Below, piece after piece: positions 1 through 7,365 of a stretch of 11,956 nucleotides of DNA. Every line of letters starts with the position of its first letter. Within the stretch, counting starts at the first letter, position 1. Both the position numbers and the translations under genes were made by a program. The DNA comes from Erysipelotrichaceae bacterium (GTDB lineage Bacteria > Bacillota_I > Bacilli_A > Erysipelotrichales > Erysipelotrichaceae): positions 1-11,956 of the forward strand of contig CAAEVI010000018.1 in NCBI GenBank assembly GCA_900759455.1, written 5' to 3'. The notes beneath the pieces were generated by a model, which ran no database searches, was not told the origin of the DNA, and saw only the letters and a list, made by a program, of their open reading frames with translations.

Positions 1-522
1 ATTTGCAACATATTCATTGAGCTGTGCTGTATCAGAAGGTGTCAGGTCATAGGCAACAATGATGGAATCTTCACTGATTGCTGTCAGATCCGGAATAGTC
101 AGTCCCAGCAGGTTGCATTTCAAACGGAACGTAACATCTTTGATGTCTGCTGCTCTTTCGCGGAAATAATCATTGTCCATTGATTCGAACATCGTGATCA
201 TCTGTGTAGCTACTGTATCCGCAGCATACTCTGCGTTTACTTTATCGTTTTCGATCATCGCAACGATCTGTCCGGCAAACTCAGGGTCACCGGCCATCAT
301 CAGATGTGCATCAAATACAGCCAGTTCTTCTTCTGACAGACGCTTTGCCGCACGTTCTTTTACCCCTTCGATGTCTTTTTTTGTTTTTTCCAATGCCGCA
401 TTGAACTTTTCAACTTCAGCTGCAGGATCCCCTTCTTTTTTTACGATTTCAACTTTCGGAGACTCCAGCTTATAAGCTTTTGCGATTGAAATGCCGGCAG
501 ATGCCGCAATACCCTTTAACAT
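1..522 (-). CDS. ptsI: Phosphoenolpyruvate-protein phosphotransferase (PTS enzyme I), N-terminal part
   Basis: Enzyme I is the cytoplasmic first component of the sugar phosphotransferase system; it takes phosphate from PEP and passes it to HPr. The 174 residues visible start MLKGIAASAGISIAKAYKL, the usual EI start, and continue through the helical HPr-binding region (EEELAVFDAHLMMAGDPEF). They end at a stretch reading ILVAEDLTPSDTAQLN in typical family members and IIVAYDLTPSDTAQLN here. The phospho-accepting histidine (near residue 189 in the family) and the PEP-binding half lie beyond the left edge, so the gene is cut by the window, not broken. The ATG is preceded by AGGAGG at 530-535. No ptsH gene lies directly upstream, unlike the common ptsHI order; the upstream gene is an unrelated small ORF. 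It has its own promoter and a possible cre element. Identification is firm. Confidence 0.96.
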   Translation of the reverse strand, partial: MLKGIAASAGISIAKAYKLESPKVEIVKKEGDPAAEVEKFNAALEKTKKDIEGVKERAAKRLSEEELAVFDAHLMMAGDPEFAGQIVAMIENDKVNAEYAADTVATQMITMFESMDNDYFRERAADIKDVTFRLKCNLLGLTIPDLTAISEDSIIVAYDLTPSDTAQLNEYVAN

Positions 523-576
523 ACTAAATCCTCCTCATCAGATATATCTTTGATATGCCTCGCATACAGATAAAGC

Positions 577-592
577 AGTAAATCGCTTACAT
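577..592 (-). promoter_or_regulatory. cre-like (CcpA) element in the ptsI leader
   Basis: On the minus strand the sequence reads TGTAAGCGATTTACT. The left half (TGTAAGCG) matches an ideal catabolite-responsive element, but the right half (TTTAC) is shifted by one base, so the standard 14-bp palindrome is not perfect. It lies just downstream of the predicted ptsI start point, a usual place for CcpA roadblock control. Control of PTS genes by CcpA is known in Bacillota; this particular site is inference. Confidence 0.35.
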
Positions 593-607
593 ACTTCTCT
601 GTCATTT

Positions 608-636
608 ATGATAACATTTTTCATTGATATAAGCAA
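608..636 (-). promoter_or_regulatory. Predicted sigma-A promoter of ptsI
   Basis: Minus strand: -35 TTGCTT at 631-636, a 17-base spacer, and -10 TATCAT at 608-613 preceded by TGT, giving an extended -10. It overlaps the last codons of the upstream 93-residue gene and would give a leader of about 78 bases. Confidence 0.5.
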
Positions 637-902
637 TCAAAGAATTGTTTCAGCCCTTCTTTTTTGCGTCTGTTCTGTTCTTTCACGCTCAGCGGATGCA
701 GCGTCCTGTGCTCAAAATAGACCATGCGGATCATCACTTCATTTTCAAGCGTGCATCTGGCCAGCGCTTCTTCGATGCGGTTGAATCTTTGTTCGCCGGC
801 CACACACTGTTCAAAACTGTTCCACTGTCGCTTCTTTCCCTGTTGATACTGCCTCTCATATTGTTTCATTTTCTGTTCCAGCTGCTGCAGCGTTGCTTTC
901 AT
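621..902 (-). CDS. Small hypothetical coiled-coil protein downstream of the germination gene
   Basis: A 93-residue protein I do not recognise. The N-terminal half is strongly helical and rich in Q, K and E (QQLEQKMKQYERQYQQGKK, residues 6-24), so probably coiled-coil. It has two cysteines (residues 33 and 50) and a basic patch near the end (KEQNRRKKEGLKQ, residues 74-86). There is no signal peptide and no membrane segment, so it should be cytoplasmic. The ATG has a clear GAGGAGG site just upstream, which argues that it is real. It starts 29 bases after the stop of the GerA-type gene in the same direction, so the two are probably co-transcribed and this may be a forespore product. There is no hairpin after its stop; the ptsI promoter overlaps its 3' end. 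Function unknown. Confidence 0.75.
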   Translation of the reverse strand: MKATLQQLEQKMKQYERQYQQGKKRQWNSFEQCVAGEQRFNRIEEALARCTLENEVMIRMVYFEHRTLHPLSVKEQNRRKKEGLKQFFDCLYQ

Positions 903-931
903 CTTTATTCCTCCTCGCTGCTTTATATACG

Positions 932-2347
932 CTAACGGCAGTTTTTTTCCTTGTGTCCGCTGCCGAAAGCGGTTTTCCGGATGGAATGACGAAAGAGCAC
1001 GCGGGACAAGGCCCTAAGATCGAAAGGATACAGCGGGTAAAGGTATTTCTCATTGATCCTGCTACGTCCGCTGAACAGCACGAACAGCAGCAGCGCCAAA
1101 GCGATCCATAAACCGTAAAATGGCAAAAGAGCGATACAGATCAGCATGAACATCCGATACAGTTTGATCGCATATCCCAGTTCATAGCTGGGCTGTGTAA
1201 AATTCGCCAATGCGACAAATGCCATATACAACAGGATCTCCGGATCGAACCAGCCGGCCGATACGGCATAATCTCCCAGGATCAGGGCACCGACGATGCT
1301 GAAGGAACCGCTGAGCGAGCTGGGCGTGTTCAACGAAGCCAGTTTGATGGCATCAATGCCAAGCTCCAGTACCATCAGCTGCCAGAAGATGCCCAGATTG
1401 CTTTCTCCCTGTATCAGCGCAAAGCGGAAAAACGAAGGCATCAGCTGCGGGTTGAGGCTGAACCAGAACCACAGCGGCGTGAGAAACTGCGCCATGACAA
1501 AAACAAGGATACGCACAAAGCGAAGATAGGTTCCCACCAGCGGCGGAAAATAATAATCCTGGGCTTCCTGTACAAAATCAAACAGGGAAAGGGGCAGCAG
1601 CAGGACCGAAGGGGAATTGTCCACGATGATCACGGCTCCCCCTTCCTGCAGGTGCGCGCAGGCAACATCCGGGCGTTCGCTGTAGCGCACCATGGGAAAC
1701 AGCTGCCACCAGTGCCGCTGCAGCAAAGCCTCGGCCAGGCTTTCCTGTCCCATGGTCAGCGCATGCACATCAAGGCCGCGCAGCCGACAGGCAAGCTCTT
1801 CATGCAGCTTTGCGCTGCAGACACCTTCGATCGTGCACAAGACGACATCATCGCGCATGTCGCCGATCGCAAAATGTTCCATGCGCAGCCGCGGATCGCG
1901 GATCCGCCGCCGGATCAGGGCCGTGTTAAAGATCAGGGTTTCCACAAAACCGTCCCTGGCTCCGCGCAATACACGGTCATCCTCCGGTTCACTCATCGAA
2001 CGGGTCGGATACGTCCGCACATCGATGCATAAAAAGCCGTCCGCATCCTGCGGATACAAGACGCTCACACCGCTGAGCACGGCCAGCGCGGCCTTGTGCA
2101 CATCTCTGCACACTTCCGCCTCCACATAGGGAATGAGCGTCTGCAGCTGTTTTTCCAACGAGGCGTCCGGGTCAAAATCACGCTTTAACAAAAACGTCAT
2201 GAGCCGTTCCATGATCTCATCCTTGACAAAGCCGTCGACAAAATAAAACGAATACTGCCGGTCTTGGACGAGCAGCCTTCGACAGACCAGATCGAAGCTG
2301 GATCCGAATGCCAGATACGATTCCAGCTGTTCATTCAGTTGTTTCAT
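932..2347 (-). CDS. Spore germination protein of the GerAA/SpoVAF family
   Basis: A 471-residue inner-membrane subunit of the family that forms germinant receptors (GerAA) or the SpoVAF ion channel that amplifies germination. The soluble N-terminal part runs to about residue 265 and carries the family signature SEPEDDRVLRGARDGFVE (119-136). The string MVRYSERPDVACAHLQEG (219-236) and VDNSPSVLLLP (242-252) resemble SpoVAF more than GerAA. A hydrophobic C-terminal half with about five membrane segments follows (roughly 272-297, 303-335, 346-362, 368-385, 395-427), then a basic tail. The start chosen (2347) has GGTGAT at 2351-2356. A longer frame to 2521 exists but would read through the preceding gene's terminator, so it is rejected. 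No GerB, GerC or other SpoVA genes are adjacent. A sigma-G promoter would be expected, but I could not find a convincing one. Confidence 0.9.
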   Translation of the reverse strand: MKQLNEQLESYLAFGSSFDLVCRRLLVQDRQYSFYFVDGFVKDEIMERLMTFLLKRDFDPDASLEKQLQTLIPYVEAEVCRDVHKAALAVLSGVSVLYPQDADGFLCIDVRTYPTRSMSEPEDDRVLRGARDGFVETLIFNTALIRRRIRDPRLRMEHFAIGDMRDDVVLCTIEGVCSAKLHEELACRLRGLDVHALTMGQESLAEALLQRHWWQLFPMVRYSERPDVACAHLQEGGAVIIVDNSPSVLLLPLSLFDFVQEAQDYYFPPLVGTYLRFVRILVFVMAQFLTPLWFWFSLNPQLMPSFFRFALIQGESNLGIFWQLMVLELGIDAIKLASLNTPSSLSGSFSIVGALILGDYAVSAGWFDPEILLYMAFVALANFTQPSYELGYAIKLYRMFMLICIALLPFYGLWIALALLLFVLFSGRSRINEKYLYPLYPFDLRALSRVLFRHSIRKTAFGSGHKEKNCR

Positions 2348-2391
2348 AACATCACCATCTGCAAGTATGCGCAGACAGGACAGGAACAGAC

Positions 2392-2430
2392 AAAAAAACT
2401 TTCCTTTACATCGTAAAAGAAAGTTTTTTT
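2392..2430 (-). terminator. Intrinsic terminator after the ABC-F gene
   Basis: An 18-base inverted repeat (2392-2409 against 2413-2430) with a three-base loop. In the minus-strand RNA every position pairs, one as G-U, and the arm ends in seven U. It starts 3 bases past the ABC-F stop and separates that operon from the germination gene. The plus-strand version has a single C-A mismatch, so minus is the favoured direction. Confidence 0.9.
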
Positions 2431-2432
2431 CG

Positions 2433-4289
2433 TTATTCGAGATGTTCGCTGTATTCTTCCCATGTCGCCATGAGATGATCGATTTCAACATGGACCTTGT
2501 CGATTTTTTCATCCAGTTCATTCATCTTCATAAAATCATGATAATATTCCGGTTCAAAGCGAAGCGCGCGCAGATCTTCCAGTTCCTGCTCCTTCGCCTC
2601 GATCTGTTCCTCCAGCTGTTTGACTGCTTTCGCATAATTAAAGTTGCGCTTATAGCTTTTCTTCGTCTCTGTTTCCGGTTTCTTCGCCACCGCCGGCGGT
2701 GCATCGTTTCGATGCAGATATTCATCATAGGTCAGCGGATAGTACACTGCTTTCCCGTCCTTGATCTCAAGAATGGCCGTTGCCAGCTTGGCAATGAAGT
2801 AACGGTCATGCGAAACAAACAGCATGGTTCCCTCATAGTTTTCCAGCGATTCCTCCAGTGCTTCTTTGCCCAGCAGATCCAGATGATTCGTCGGCTCATC
2901 CAGCATTAGGAAATTAGGCTGTGCCAGCATCAGCTTGACTAATGAAAGACGCACTTTTTCACCGCCGGAGAGACAGTCGATGGTCTTGAACACTTCCTCC
3001 TGCGTAAACAGAAAGCTTCCCAGGGCGGTCCGTACCGAAGTACGGTCCAGATCCGGATACGTATCCCAGACTTCCTCGAGGACCGTTTTCGAAGAATCAA
3101 ACTGAGCCAGGTCCTGATCGAAATAACCGACATCGATCTGATGTCCCAAAAGGAAAGAACCGCCCAGCGGCGCGACCTGTCCCATCAATGTCTTCATAAA
3201 GGTCGATTTGCCATGTCCGTTGGGACCGATGACCGCCACCCGCTGTCCCTGCATGACCTGCAGGTCGATTTCGCACAGCACATGATCATAACCGATCTTC
3301 AGCCCGGATGTTTCCAGCACCCGCTGACCGCCTCGGCGGGCGGTATGAAACTTGGCACGGAACGTCGCATCGTCGCTTGTCGGATTGTCGATCTTATCCA
3401 TGCGCTCGAGATATTTGATCTTCGACTGCGCAAATGCCGCCTTATTTTTCTTATAACGGAATTTTTCGATCAGTTCCTCCATACGGGCAATTTCTTTCTG
3501 CTGGCGAGCATAGGCGCTTTTCTGAATTTCCAGATCCTGTTTCTTCGTCTCCACATAGTGCGTATAATTTCCCGGGTAACGGCGCATGACATCATACTCG
3601 ATCTCATAAACGACATCACATACATGATCCAGGAACGTACGGTCATGGGAAACGACGACGACCGCTTTCGGATAGCGGCTGATATAGCCTTCCAGCCATT
3701 CGATCGTTTCGATGTCCAGATGGTTGGTCGGCTCATCCAGCAGCAGGATATCCGGCTTGGACAACAGCAGCTTGACGAAGGCCAGACGGGTACGCTGCCC
3801 GCCGCTGAATTCATTCACACGGCGCTGCAAGTCCTCCTGGGTAAAGCCGAAACGCGTTACGACATTCATCATTTCGCTCTCCCAGCTGTAACCTCCCGCT
3901 TCTTCAAACTGCTGCTGCACTTTTGCATACAGATCCAGATTTTTCTCATCGGGATTGGTTTCCAGCAAGGCAGCGGCACTTTCCAGCTGTTTTTCCAGCT
4001 CTTTTACATAGGAAAAGGCTGATTCCAGTTCAGCCTTCACGCTCGCCTGCTCATTTTGAAATACACTCTGTGCCAGATAGCCGATCCTCGTTCCGTTTTC
4101 TCTGTGAATCGTTCCGCTGTCCAGCGATTCCTCTTCCGCCATGATACGAAGCAGTGTCGTTTTGCCGCATCCGTTGCGGCCGACCACTGCAATTTTTTCA
4201 TTGTTACGTATTTCAAATTGAATATCGCGGAAGATGACAGTGGCACCATACGCTTTCGATCCTTTGCTGATCTGATATTTCACAGACAT
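2433..4289 (-). CDS. ABC-F family ATPase (duplicated ATP-binding cassette, ribosome-associated class)
   Basis: A 618-residue soluble protein with two ABC domains and no membrane segments, the ABC-F layout. Known ABC-F proteins bind the ribosomal E site to relieve stalled translation or protect against antibiotics; which applies here cannot be told. Cassette 1: Walker A GRNGCGKT (37-44), signature FSGGQ (161-165), Walker B and DEPTNHLD (181-192), switch H215. A charged helical linker spans about 245-305 (the P-site tRNA interaction motif region). Cassette 2: GPNGHGKS (355-362), LSGGE (440-444), LMLDEPTNHLD (461-471), H494. A C-terminal coiled coil (about 550-612) recalls YdiF/Uup-type members. 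Both catalytic glutamates are present. The start has GGAGGG directly upstream, 18 bases after the stop of the amidase-like gene, so one operon is likely. The short linker and general sequence favour a housekeeping member over a resistance determinant. Confidence 0.93.
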   Translation of the reverse strand: MSVKYQISKGSKAYGATVIFRDIQFEIRNNEKIAVVGRNGCGKTTLLRIMAEEESLDSGTIHRENGTRIGYLAQSVFQNEQASVKAELESAFSYVKELEKQLESAAALLETNPDEKNLDLYAKVQQQFEEAGGYSWESEMMNVVTRFGFTQEDLQRRVNEFSGGQRTRLAFVKLLLSKPDILLLDEPTNHLDIETIEWLEGYISRYPKAVVVVSHDRTFLDHVCDVVYEIEYDVMRRYPGNYTHYVETKKQDLEIQKSAYARQQKEIARMEELIEKFRYKKNKAAFAQSKIKYLERMDKIDNPTSDDATFRAKFHTARRGGQRVLETSGLKIGYDHVLCEIDLQVMQGQRVAVIGPNGHGKSTFMKTLMGQVAPLGGSFLLGHQIDVGYFDQDLAQFDSSKTVLEEVWDTYPDLDRTSVRTALGSFLFTQEEVFKTIDCLSGGEKVRLSLVKLMLAQPNFLMLDEPTNHLDLLGKEALEESLENYEGTMLFVSHDRYFIAKLATAILEIKDGKAVYYPLTYDEYLHRNDAPPAVAKKPETETKKSYKRNFNYAKAVKQLEEQIEAKEQELEDLRALRFEPEYYHDFMKMNELDEKIDKVHVEIDHLMATWEEYSEHLE

Positions 4290-4307
4290 CTCCCTCCTTT
4301 TTCTTCA

Positions 4308-5600
4308 TCATTTGCCGCCGTCTGCTTCCAGCGTTTTCACAAAGCCTTCCACAATGCCGCGAATGATCGTCTCTTTGTTTTTTTCATAATAAGATACATC
4401 TTCTTTGTCACTGACACAGGCAAGGTCAAATTCGATCGCCTGCATGCCGGGAACATCCGCATACATCTGATTGGCCTTGCTCTGGGCATTCATCTGACCG
4501 GTCAGTGTTGCCTTGCCTCCGCTTTCCCGGAAGACCGGCATGCCGTCATAGACGCTGCGCCCGTCATCGCCCTGTGTCGTATAAGAAGAAAAGATCCCTT
4601 TTACATTTGTTTGCGAAGTATAGGTCGACGAACCTTCAATGTTATAATTTTTCAGCAGATAATACATGATGTCATTGGTCAGATGTGTCGATGACTGCAC
4701 GCCATGATATGTTTCAATGCCTTCATGGCCTTCACCGCTGGAAAAGCCGATGGCAATCAGATAATTGGCATTTGTCTGGTATCCTTTGGAAGCTCTGCAG
4801 TTTTCTCCGTAGTACTCCACGACTTCCTCTTCGCCGCGGGTCAGCACGACCGTCAGCCCGTAGCTTTCCAGCTGTTCCTTCATCTCCAGTGCAACTTCAT
4901 AGGCTTCTTTTGTTTCCACGATGCCGTTGCCGCTGGAGCCGACCGTATCCACGCCTCCCCAGATCGTCGTATAGTAGCCGTAAGGATCCAGCACCACATC
5001 GGCCTTCTTAACAGAAGGCGTCACGGTCTTCACCGTCAAGAAAGCGTAATGCTTGTCTAAAGAGCCCCCGTATTCGTTCAAGACATTCTGGTCCGCTGTC
5101 AATACCGCCTCTTTGACCTTGCCGTTGCGCCGCATGGTCTGGAAAGCATCGCTTTCAAGCGCAGACGCAAATACGACCCGTTTGCGTTTAAAACTGTCGA
5201 TCAGATATATTTCATATGTCCCGTCTTCAAGATCAGGCAGATAGATCTGACGATCCGCCGTATTGCCGATCGTAAAATTATACTGCTTTCCGCTGCAGAT
5301 GTTCACAAGTTCCATCGTTTTGCCATAGATACCGTCTTCTTCCCCGTCATAAGGATCCATATATAAAGCAAGGCTCTCCCCGTAGAACAGATAGTCTTCC
5401 AGTTCGATTACCTCGGATGACTGTTTTTCAAGACTGCGCATTTCCTCGCTGCTGAATCCGCAGGCATGAAAAGCACCGTAGACTTCCTGTGTCTGCAACA
5501 GATGATAAATCAGAGTGCCCATCGCCACTGCCAGAAAACATAAAAAGACCACGACTTTCCATGTCAGGCGCAATTGACGCTGGCGCGGTTCATAACGCAT
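4308..5600 (-). CDS. Membrane-anchored amidase_3-like protein lacking zinc-binding histidines
   Basis: A 430-residue protein with a short basic N-terminus, one membrane segment (about 14-36) and the rest predicted outside the cell. Residues 201-424 follow the N-acetylmuramoyl-L-alanine amidase (amidase_3) plan: DVVLDPYGYY (201-210) stands where active enzymes have DPGHGG; then IVETKEAYEVALEMKEQLE with the usual glutamate (about 229); GLTVVLTR (248-255); LIAIGFSSG (281-289), where enzymes have SIHxNA; GIETYH (294-299); and AIEFDL (388-393), where the catalytic glutamate sits. Both histidine zinc ligands are therefore missing, while the glutamates remain. Residues 40-200 are unassigned and contain a possible beta-rich domain (about 95-150). 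It is probably a non-enzymatic peptidoglycan-binding or regulatory protein, though this is inference. The start was chosen by RBS spacing (6 bases). It is first in an operon with the ABC-F gene. Confidence 0.75.
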   Translation of the reverse strand: MRYEPRQRQLRLTWKVVVFLCFLAVAMGTLIYHLLQTQEVYGAFHACGFSSEEMRSLEKQSSEVIELEDYLFYGESLALYMDPYDGEEDGIYGKTMELVNICSGKQYNFTIGNTADRQIYLPDLEDGTYEIYLIDSFKRKRVVFASALESDAFQTMRRNGKVKEAVLTADQNVLNEYGGSLDKHYAFLTVKTVTPSVKKADVVLDPYGYYTTIWGGVDTVGSSGNGIVETKEAYEVALEMKEQLESYGLTVVLTRGEEEVVEYYGENCRASKGYQTNANYLIAIGFSSGEGHEGIETYHGVQSSTHLTNDIMYYLLKNYNIEGSSTYTSQTNVKGIFSSYTTQGDDGRSVYDGMPVFRESGGKATLTGQMNAQSKANQMYADVPGMQAIEFDLACVSDKEDVSYYEKNKETIIRGIVEGFVKTLEADGGK

Positions 5601-5606
5601 AGGCAT

Positions 5607-5612
5607 CCTCCT
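5607..5612 (-). promoter_or_regulatory. Ribosome binding site that fixes the amidase-like start
   Basis: AGGAGG on the minus strand abuts an ATG at 5606 with no gap but lies six bases before the ATG at 5600. The latter is therefore the likely start, removing the 11 extra residues of the longest open frame. Confidence 0.8.
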
Positions 5613-5648
5613 TTCAGGCCTGTTGTAAAGCAAAATTAATGCATAATA

Positions 5649-5676
5649 AGTATATCAGAAAAAGTGAAAAATACAA
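5649..5676 (-). promoter_or_regulatory. Predicted promoter of the amidase-like/ABC-F operon
   Basis: Minus strand: -35 TTGTAT (5671-5676), 16-base spacer, -10 TATACT (5649-5654) preceded by TGA, an extended -10. It lies between the asnS terminator and the operon start in an AT-rich stretch. Confidence 0.5.
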
Positions 5677-5699
5677 TGTATGGAGAACGAGGAAATCAT

Positions 5700-5730
5700 A
5701 AGAAAACAGCGGAACATCCGCTGTTTCTTC
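5700..5730 (-). terminator. Intrinsic terminator after asnS
   Basis: Stem AAACAGCGGA (5704-5713 complement) against TCCGCTGTTT with a three-base loop, flanked by A-rich and U-rich runs, 5 to 36 bases past the asnS stop on the minus strand. The U-tract is short (UUUUCUU), and the hairpin could also work for plus-strand transcripts. Confidence 0.75.
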
Positions 5731-5735
5731 ATTTC

Positions 5736-7124
5736 TTAAAATACAAGGTTTTTCGGCGTGCGCGGGAATGGTTCCACATCACGGATGTTCTGCATGCCGC
5801 TGAGGTACATCAGCATGCGGTCAAAGCCCAGACCGAAGCCGGCATGCTTGCATCCGCCGAAGCGGCGCAGATCCATATACCACTGCAGTGACTCTGTTTC
5901 CATGCCCATTTCCTTCATGCGTGCCTCCAACACATCATAACGTTCTTCACGCTGGCTTCCGCCGACCAGCTCACCGACGCCCGGCACAAGCAGATCGCAT
6001 GCCGCAACTGTCTTGTTGTCATCGTTGAGGCGCATATAGAAGGCCTTGATGTCTTTTGGATAATCGATCAAGAAGACCGGTCCGTTGACCACTTTTTCAC
6101 ACAGATAGCGCTCATGTTCGCTCTGCAGGTCCATGCCCCATTCGATCTTGTTGTTTTCGAACTTCACATCGGCTTTTTTCAGCAGTTCGATCGCTTCGCT
6201 GTAAGTCATACGTTTAAATTCGCTGTCTGCGACTTTGCGGATACGGTTGATGCAGTCTTTGTCGATCATCTTTTCAAAGAACTTCATTTCTTCCGGTGCA
6301 TTTTCCAGACAGTAATTGATGCAGTATTTCACCATGTCTTCGATCAGATCCATATTGTCTTCCAGATCCGCAAAAGCGATCTCCGGTTCGATCATCCAGA
6401 ACTCGGAAGCATGACGTGTCGTATTGGAGTTTTCGGCACGGAAGGTCGGACCGAATGTATATACATCGCGAAAAGCCATGGCAAACGCCTCGACATGCAG
6501 CTGACCGGATACGGTCAAAGAAGCATGCTTGCCGAAGAAGTCCTCTTCGTAATTTGTATCCTCGCGGGTCGTTACCGTAAAGGTTTCACCGGCACCTTCG
6601 GCATCATTGCCGGTGATGACCGGCGTATGGACATAAACAAACCCCTGATTCTGGAAAAACTCATGAATCGCCATGGACAATACAGAACGCAGGCGGAAAA
6701 TAGCATAAAAACTGTTCGCACGCGGACGCAGATGCGGGATCTCACGCATGAACTCGAAGCTGTGACGTTTTTTCTGCAGCGGGTAATCATGCGCGCATTC
6801 GCCTTCCAGCTCTACTTCCTTGACCTGGATCTCGAAAGGCTGTCTGCCCTGCGGCGTATAAACAAATTTACCGGTTACGGTAATGGCCGTTCCTGTCGTG
6901 TATTTTTCCACTTTGTCGAAATCTTTCAGCTCTGAGCTGTAGACCAGCTGCGCATTGCGAAAGTATGTTCCGTCATTCAGCTCGATAAAGCCGATCTTGC
7001 CGCTGGAACGATTCGTACGGATCCATCCCTGCAGCTGTACATACTCAACGGAATCAATCTCCACATGAGAACCGCTCAATACGATTTCAAACAGTTCGCG
7101 GATCGTCATAAACTCAAACATCAT
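5736..7124 (-). CDS. asnS: Asparaginyl-tRNA synthetase
   Basis: A 462-residue class IIb synthetase that charges tRNA-Asn with asparagine in the cytoplasm. An N-terminal OB-fold anticodon-binding domain (about 25-105) includes VQLQGWIRTNRSSGKIGFIE. The catalytic domain carries motif 1 around FVYVHTPVITGNDAEGAGE (162-180), motif 2 FRAENSNTTRHASEFWMIEPE (228-248, first and last residues given) and motif 3 GFGLGFDRMLMYLSGMQNIR (429-448). The NTTRHASEFW form is typical of AsnRS rather than AspRS, and the length is normal. AGGAGG lies 4 bases before the first ATG (7124) and 7 before the second (7121), so translation may start at either; they differ by one methionine. A T-box leader upstream and a terminator downstream suggest a single-gene unit, perhaps with read-through from rex. 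Presence of AsnRS implies direct Asn charging rather than only the amidotransferase route. Confidence 0.97.
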   Translation of the reverse strand: MMFEFMTIRELFEIVLSGSHVEIDSVEYVQLQGWIRTNRSSGKIGFIELNDGTYFRNAQLVYSSELKDFDKVEKYTTGTAITVTGKFVYTPQGRQPFEIQVKEVELEGECAHDYPLQKKRHSFEFMREIPHLRPRANSFYAIFRLRSVLSMAIHEFFQNQGFVYVHTPVITGNDAEGAGETFTVTTREDTNYEEDFFGKHASLTVSGQLHVEAFAMAFRDVYTFGPTFRAENSNTTRHASEFWMIEPEIAFADLEDNMDLIEDMVKYCINYCLENAPEEMKFFEKMIDKDCINRIRKVADSEFKRMTYSEAIELLKKADVKFENNKIEWGMDLQSEHERYLCEKVVNGPVFLIDYPKDIKAFYMRLNDDNKTVAACDLLVPGVGELVGGSQREERYDVLEARMKEMGMETESLQWYMDLRRFGGCKHAGFGLGFDRMLMYLSGMQNIRDVEPFPRTPKNLVF

Positions 7125-7141
7125 TTTTCCTCCTTCATCAT

Positions 7142-7169
7142 AAAAAAACGTCCCTGTTGCCAGGAACGT
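7142..7169 (-). terminator. T-box regulated terminator of the asnS leader
   Basis: Minus-strand RNA: ACGUUCCUG (7161-7169 complement), loop GCAA, CAGGGACGU, then seven U at 7142-7148. Its 5' arm includes the UUCCUG needed by the antiterminator, so the two structures exclude each other. It sits 17 bases before the asnS start. Confidence 0.92.
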
Positions 7170-7365
7170 AAGTCAAGCATACGCGGTGCCATCCTGATTC
7201 ACATGTCATGCATGTGCATCTTTCATGATTAACGCTCACCCACGGGACCGTCTACTATGATTTCTCCGGTCCAACTCCGCAGCTGTTCATGCCGCAGTCT
7301 GTGATCTTTCCTGTCTTCCACCGCCACAGGATCGCTTGTCTGACCCATCACCGCCATGTTCTGCT
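7142..7365 (-). ncRNA. T-box leader (tRNA-Asn-sensing riboswitch) of asnS
   Basis: The minus strand contains the T-box core AGGATGGCACCGCG at 7182-7195. The antiterminator is formed by CAGGA and UCCUG together with CGU and ACG, around the UGGCACC bulge; the competing terminator follows. The variable base in UGGN is C, which pairs with discriminator G, as found on bacterial tRNA-Asn. A likely specifier codon AAC, followed by A, lies at 7285-7287, near the 3' side of a possible stem I closed by GCAG (7361-7364) and CUGC. AGUAGACGGUC and GAGCGUUAA fit the stem II/III region. Uncharged tRNA-Asn would stabilise the antiterminator and turn asnS on. The 5' end is uncertain: stem I seems to begin directly after the rex stop, so the RNA must start within rex or come from rex read-through. 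Confidence 0.9.

Noticed and set aside
2363..2369. CATACTT on the minus strand, resembling a sigma-G -10 for the germination gene
   Set aside because: No matching -35 at 17-18 bases, and the start point would fall inside the ribosome binding site.
2348..2521. A 58-residue N-terminal extension of the germination protein
   Set aside because: It would be translated from DNA that includes the ABC-F terminator hairpin, and the GGTGAT site favours the ATG at 2347.
3141..4022. Long open frame (293 codons) on the plus strand opposite the ABC-F gene
   Set aside because: Antisense shadow of a well-conserved gene; no RBS and no recognisable protein features.
6114..6935. Open frame of 273 codons opposite asnS
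   Set aside because: Antisense shadow; its sequence mirrors the conserved synthetase and has no RBS.
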